Positions 63,530 through 64,000 of a stretch of DNA of 64,000 nucleotides are shown one piece after another. The translations under genes and the position numbers were made by a program. The notes under the pieces are model-generated. The model did not search any database. It had not been told where the DNA came from and was given only the letters and a program-made list of their open reading frames with translations. The stretch is from Pelotomaculum propionicicum (GTDB taxonomy: Bacteria > Bacillota > Desulfotomaculia > Desulfotomaculales > Pelotomaculaceae), in contig NZ_QFFZ01000005.1 in NCBI RefSeq assembly GCF_004369225.1, positions 62,001 through 126,000 on the forward strand, given 5' to 3'. Numbering within the stretch: the stretch's first letter is position 1; the number at the start of each line of letters is the position of its first letter.

Positions 63530-64000
63530 ATGAAACTTATCGAGCAGTATCTGGTGGATAAGCCCCAGCCATTAATCGGCGCGAAGACGATCCAGCTCAT
63601 TGTTATGCGGGAAATCCTTGATTACACGGTGTTGAGAACCGAGGAAGACCGCCAGCTTAACACAGTGTATACACCGCTGTCAGTAAAAGAAGATAAGCCG
63701 ACGCGCCGGGTGGCGTTTTTGGCCACCAAGCAAAAAGCCGCTGAGTCCCGGCAATTGGAGCAGATTCTAAGGACGGCCGCGGAAGAAGCGAAATTGTCTG
63801 TAACGGAGTGCTACCTGAAAGACAAACTTTGTATGAAATGCCCCCGGTGCGGGTTATATGGCGCTACCAGCACTGAGTCGGGGCAAAGTGACAGGGCCAA
63901 TATAAAGCACCGTATTGAATATTCCACCGCTTTTTCATTGCTGCCTTATGAGAACATTGCCACGGTGACCACCTTTAACGCCATCAATGACAAAAATATC
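63530..64000 (+). CDS. csc2: Type I-D Cas7 (Csc2), N-terminal part, cut by window edge
   Basis: 157 residues to the window end, no stop. ILDYTVLRTEEDRQLNTVYTP and RRVAFLATKQKAAESRQLEQILR, then CMKCPRCGLYG and YSTAFSLLPYENIATVTTFNA, match the Csc2 backbone subunit that coats the crRNA; the Cys group probably binds zinc. GAGGAGG stands upstream, 5 bases from the previous stop. csc1 (cas5d), cas3, cas4, cas1 and cas2 would be expected beyond the edge. Confidence 0.88.
   Translation, partial: MKLIEQYLVDKPQPLIGAKTIQLIVMREILDYTVLRTEEDRQLNTVYTPLSVKEDKPTRRVAFLATKQKAAESRQLEQILRTAAEEAKLSVTECYLKDKLCMKCPRCGLYGATSTESGQSDRANIKHRIEYSTAFSLLPYENIATVTTFNAINDKNI

Overview
The window reads as chromosome of an anaerobic, spore-forming Firmicute close to the Peptococcaceae (Pelotomaculum/Desulfotomaculum type). 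This is an inference from: a spo0B-obg pair, two GerA-type germination loci, T-box leaders, a complete bacterial acetyl-CoA (Wood-Ljungdahl) gene set, a 2-oxoacid:ferredoxin oxidoreductase and a type I-D CRISPR-Cas locus. Almost all housekeeping genes lie on the + strand.

Layout. 1-13 kb: housekeeping run spo0B, obg, proB, nadD, an RRM protein, a thioesterase, rsfS, then a leucine-type T-box leader with a complete tRNA-Ala(GGC) gene in the tip of its stem III, an acyl-CoA ligase, leuS, a phenylalanine T-box with two terminator modules, aroF and pheA. 13.1-20.9 kb: remnant of a gerKC-type germination gene split by a 6,943-bp Tn3-family element (13597-20539) with 38-bp inverted repeats and a 5-bp TAATA duplication. 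The element carries its own intact gerKA-gerKB-gerKC operon, while its tnpI and tnpA are decayed. 21-29.7 kb: an enhancer-binding-type regulator with an altered GAFTGA loop, a korDABC-type oxidoreductase operon, a DUF421 membrane protein, a HIT protein, a LuxR-type regulator and an NCS1 permease. 29.7-38.8 kb: secreted or surface proteins (one broken by an in-frame UAG), comEA, a lytic transglycosylase and comEC. 39.4-57.6 kb: fhs, a fused flavin/iron-sulfur oxidoreductase, metV, metF, folD, fchA, cooC, acsA, acsB, acsC, acsV, acsF, acsD, acsE, i.e. the methyl branch (except formate dehydrogenase) and the whole carbonyl branch in one run. 57.7 kb to the end: an AbrB/PIN toxin-antitoxin pair, then cas6, a 535-bp repeat-rich gap, a 34-residue membrane ORF, cas10d, a separately encoded small helical protein and the start of csc2 (cas7d), cut by the window edge.

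How it fits together. The fhs-to-acsE block lets the cell make or oxidise acetyl-CoA through tetrahydrofolate and a corrinoid protein. The fused oxidoreductase beside metV/metF probably feeds or drains electrons at methylene-THF reductase. The signals most worth follow-up are the tRNA nested in a T-box, the germination operon carried by a transposon that interrupts another germination gene, and the non-standard open frames around cas10d. I saw no CRISPR array inside the window. All assignments come from reading sequence and recalled family motifs; no search was run.
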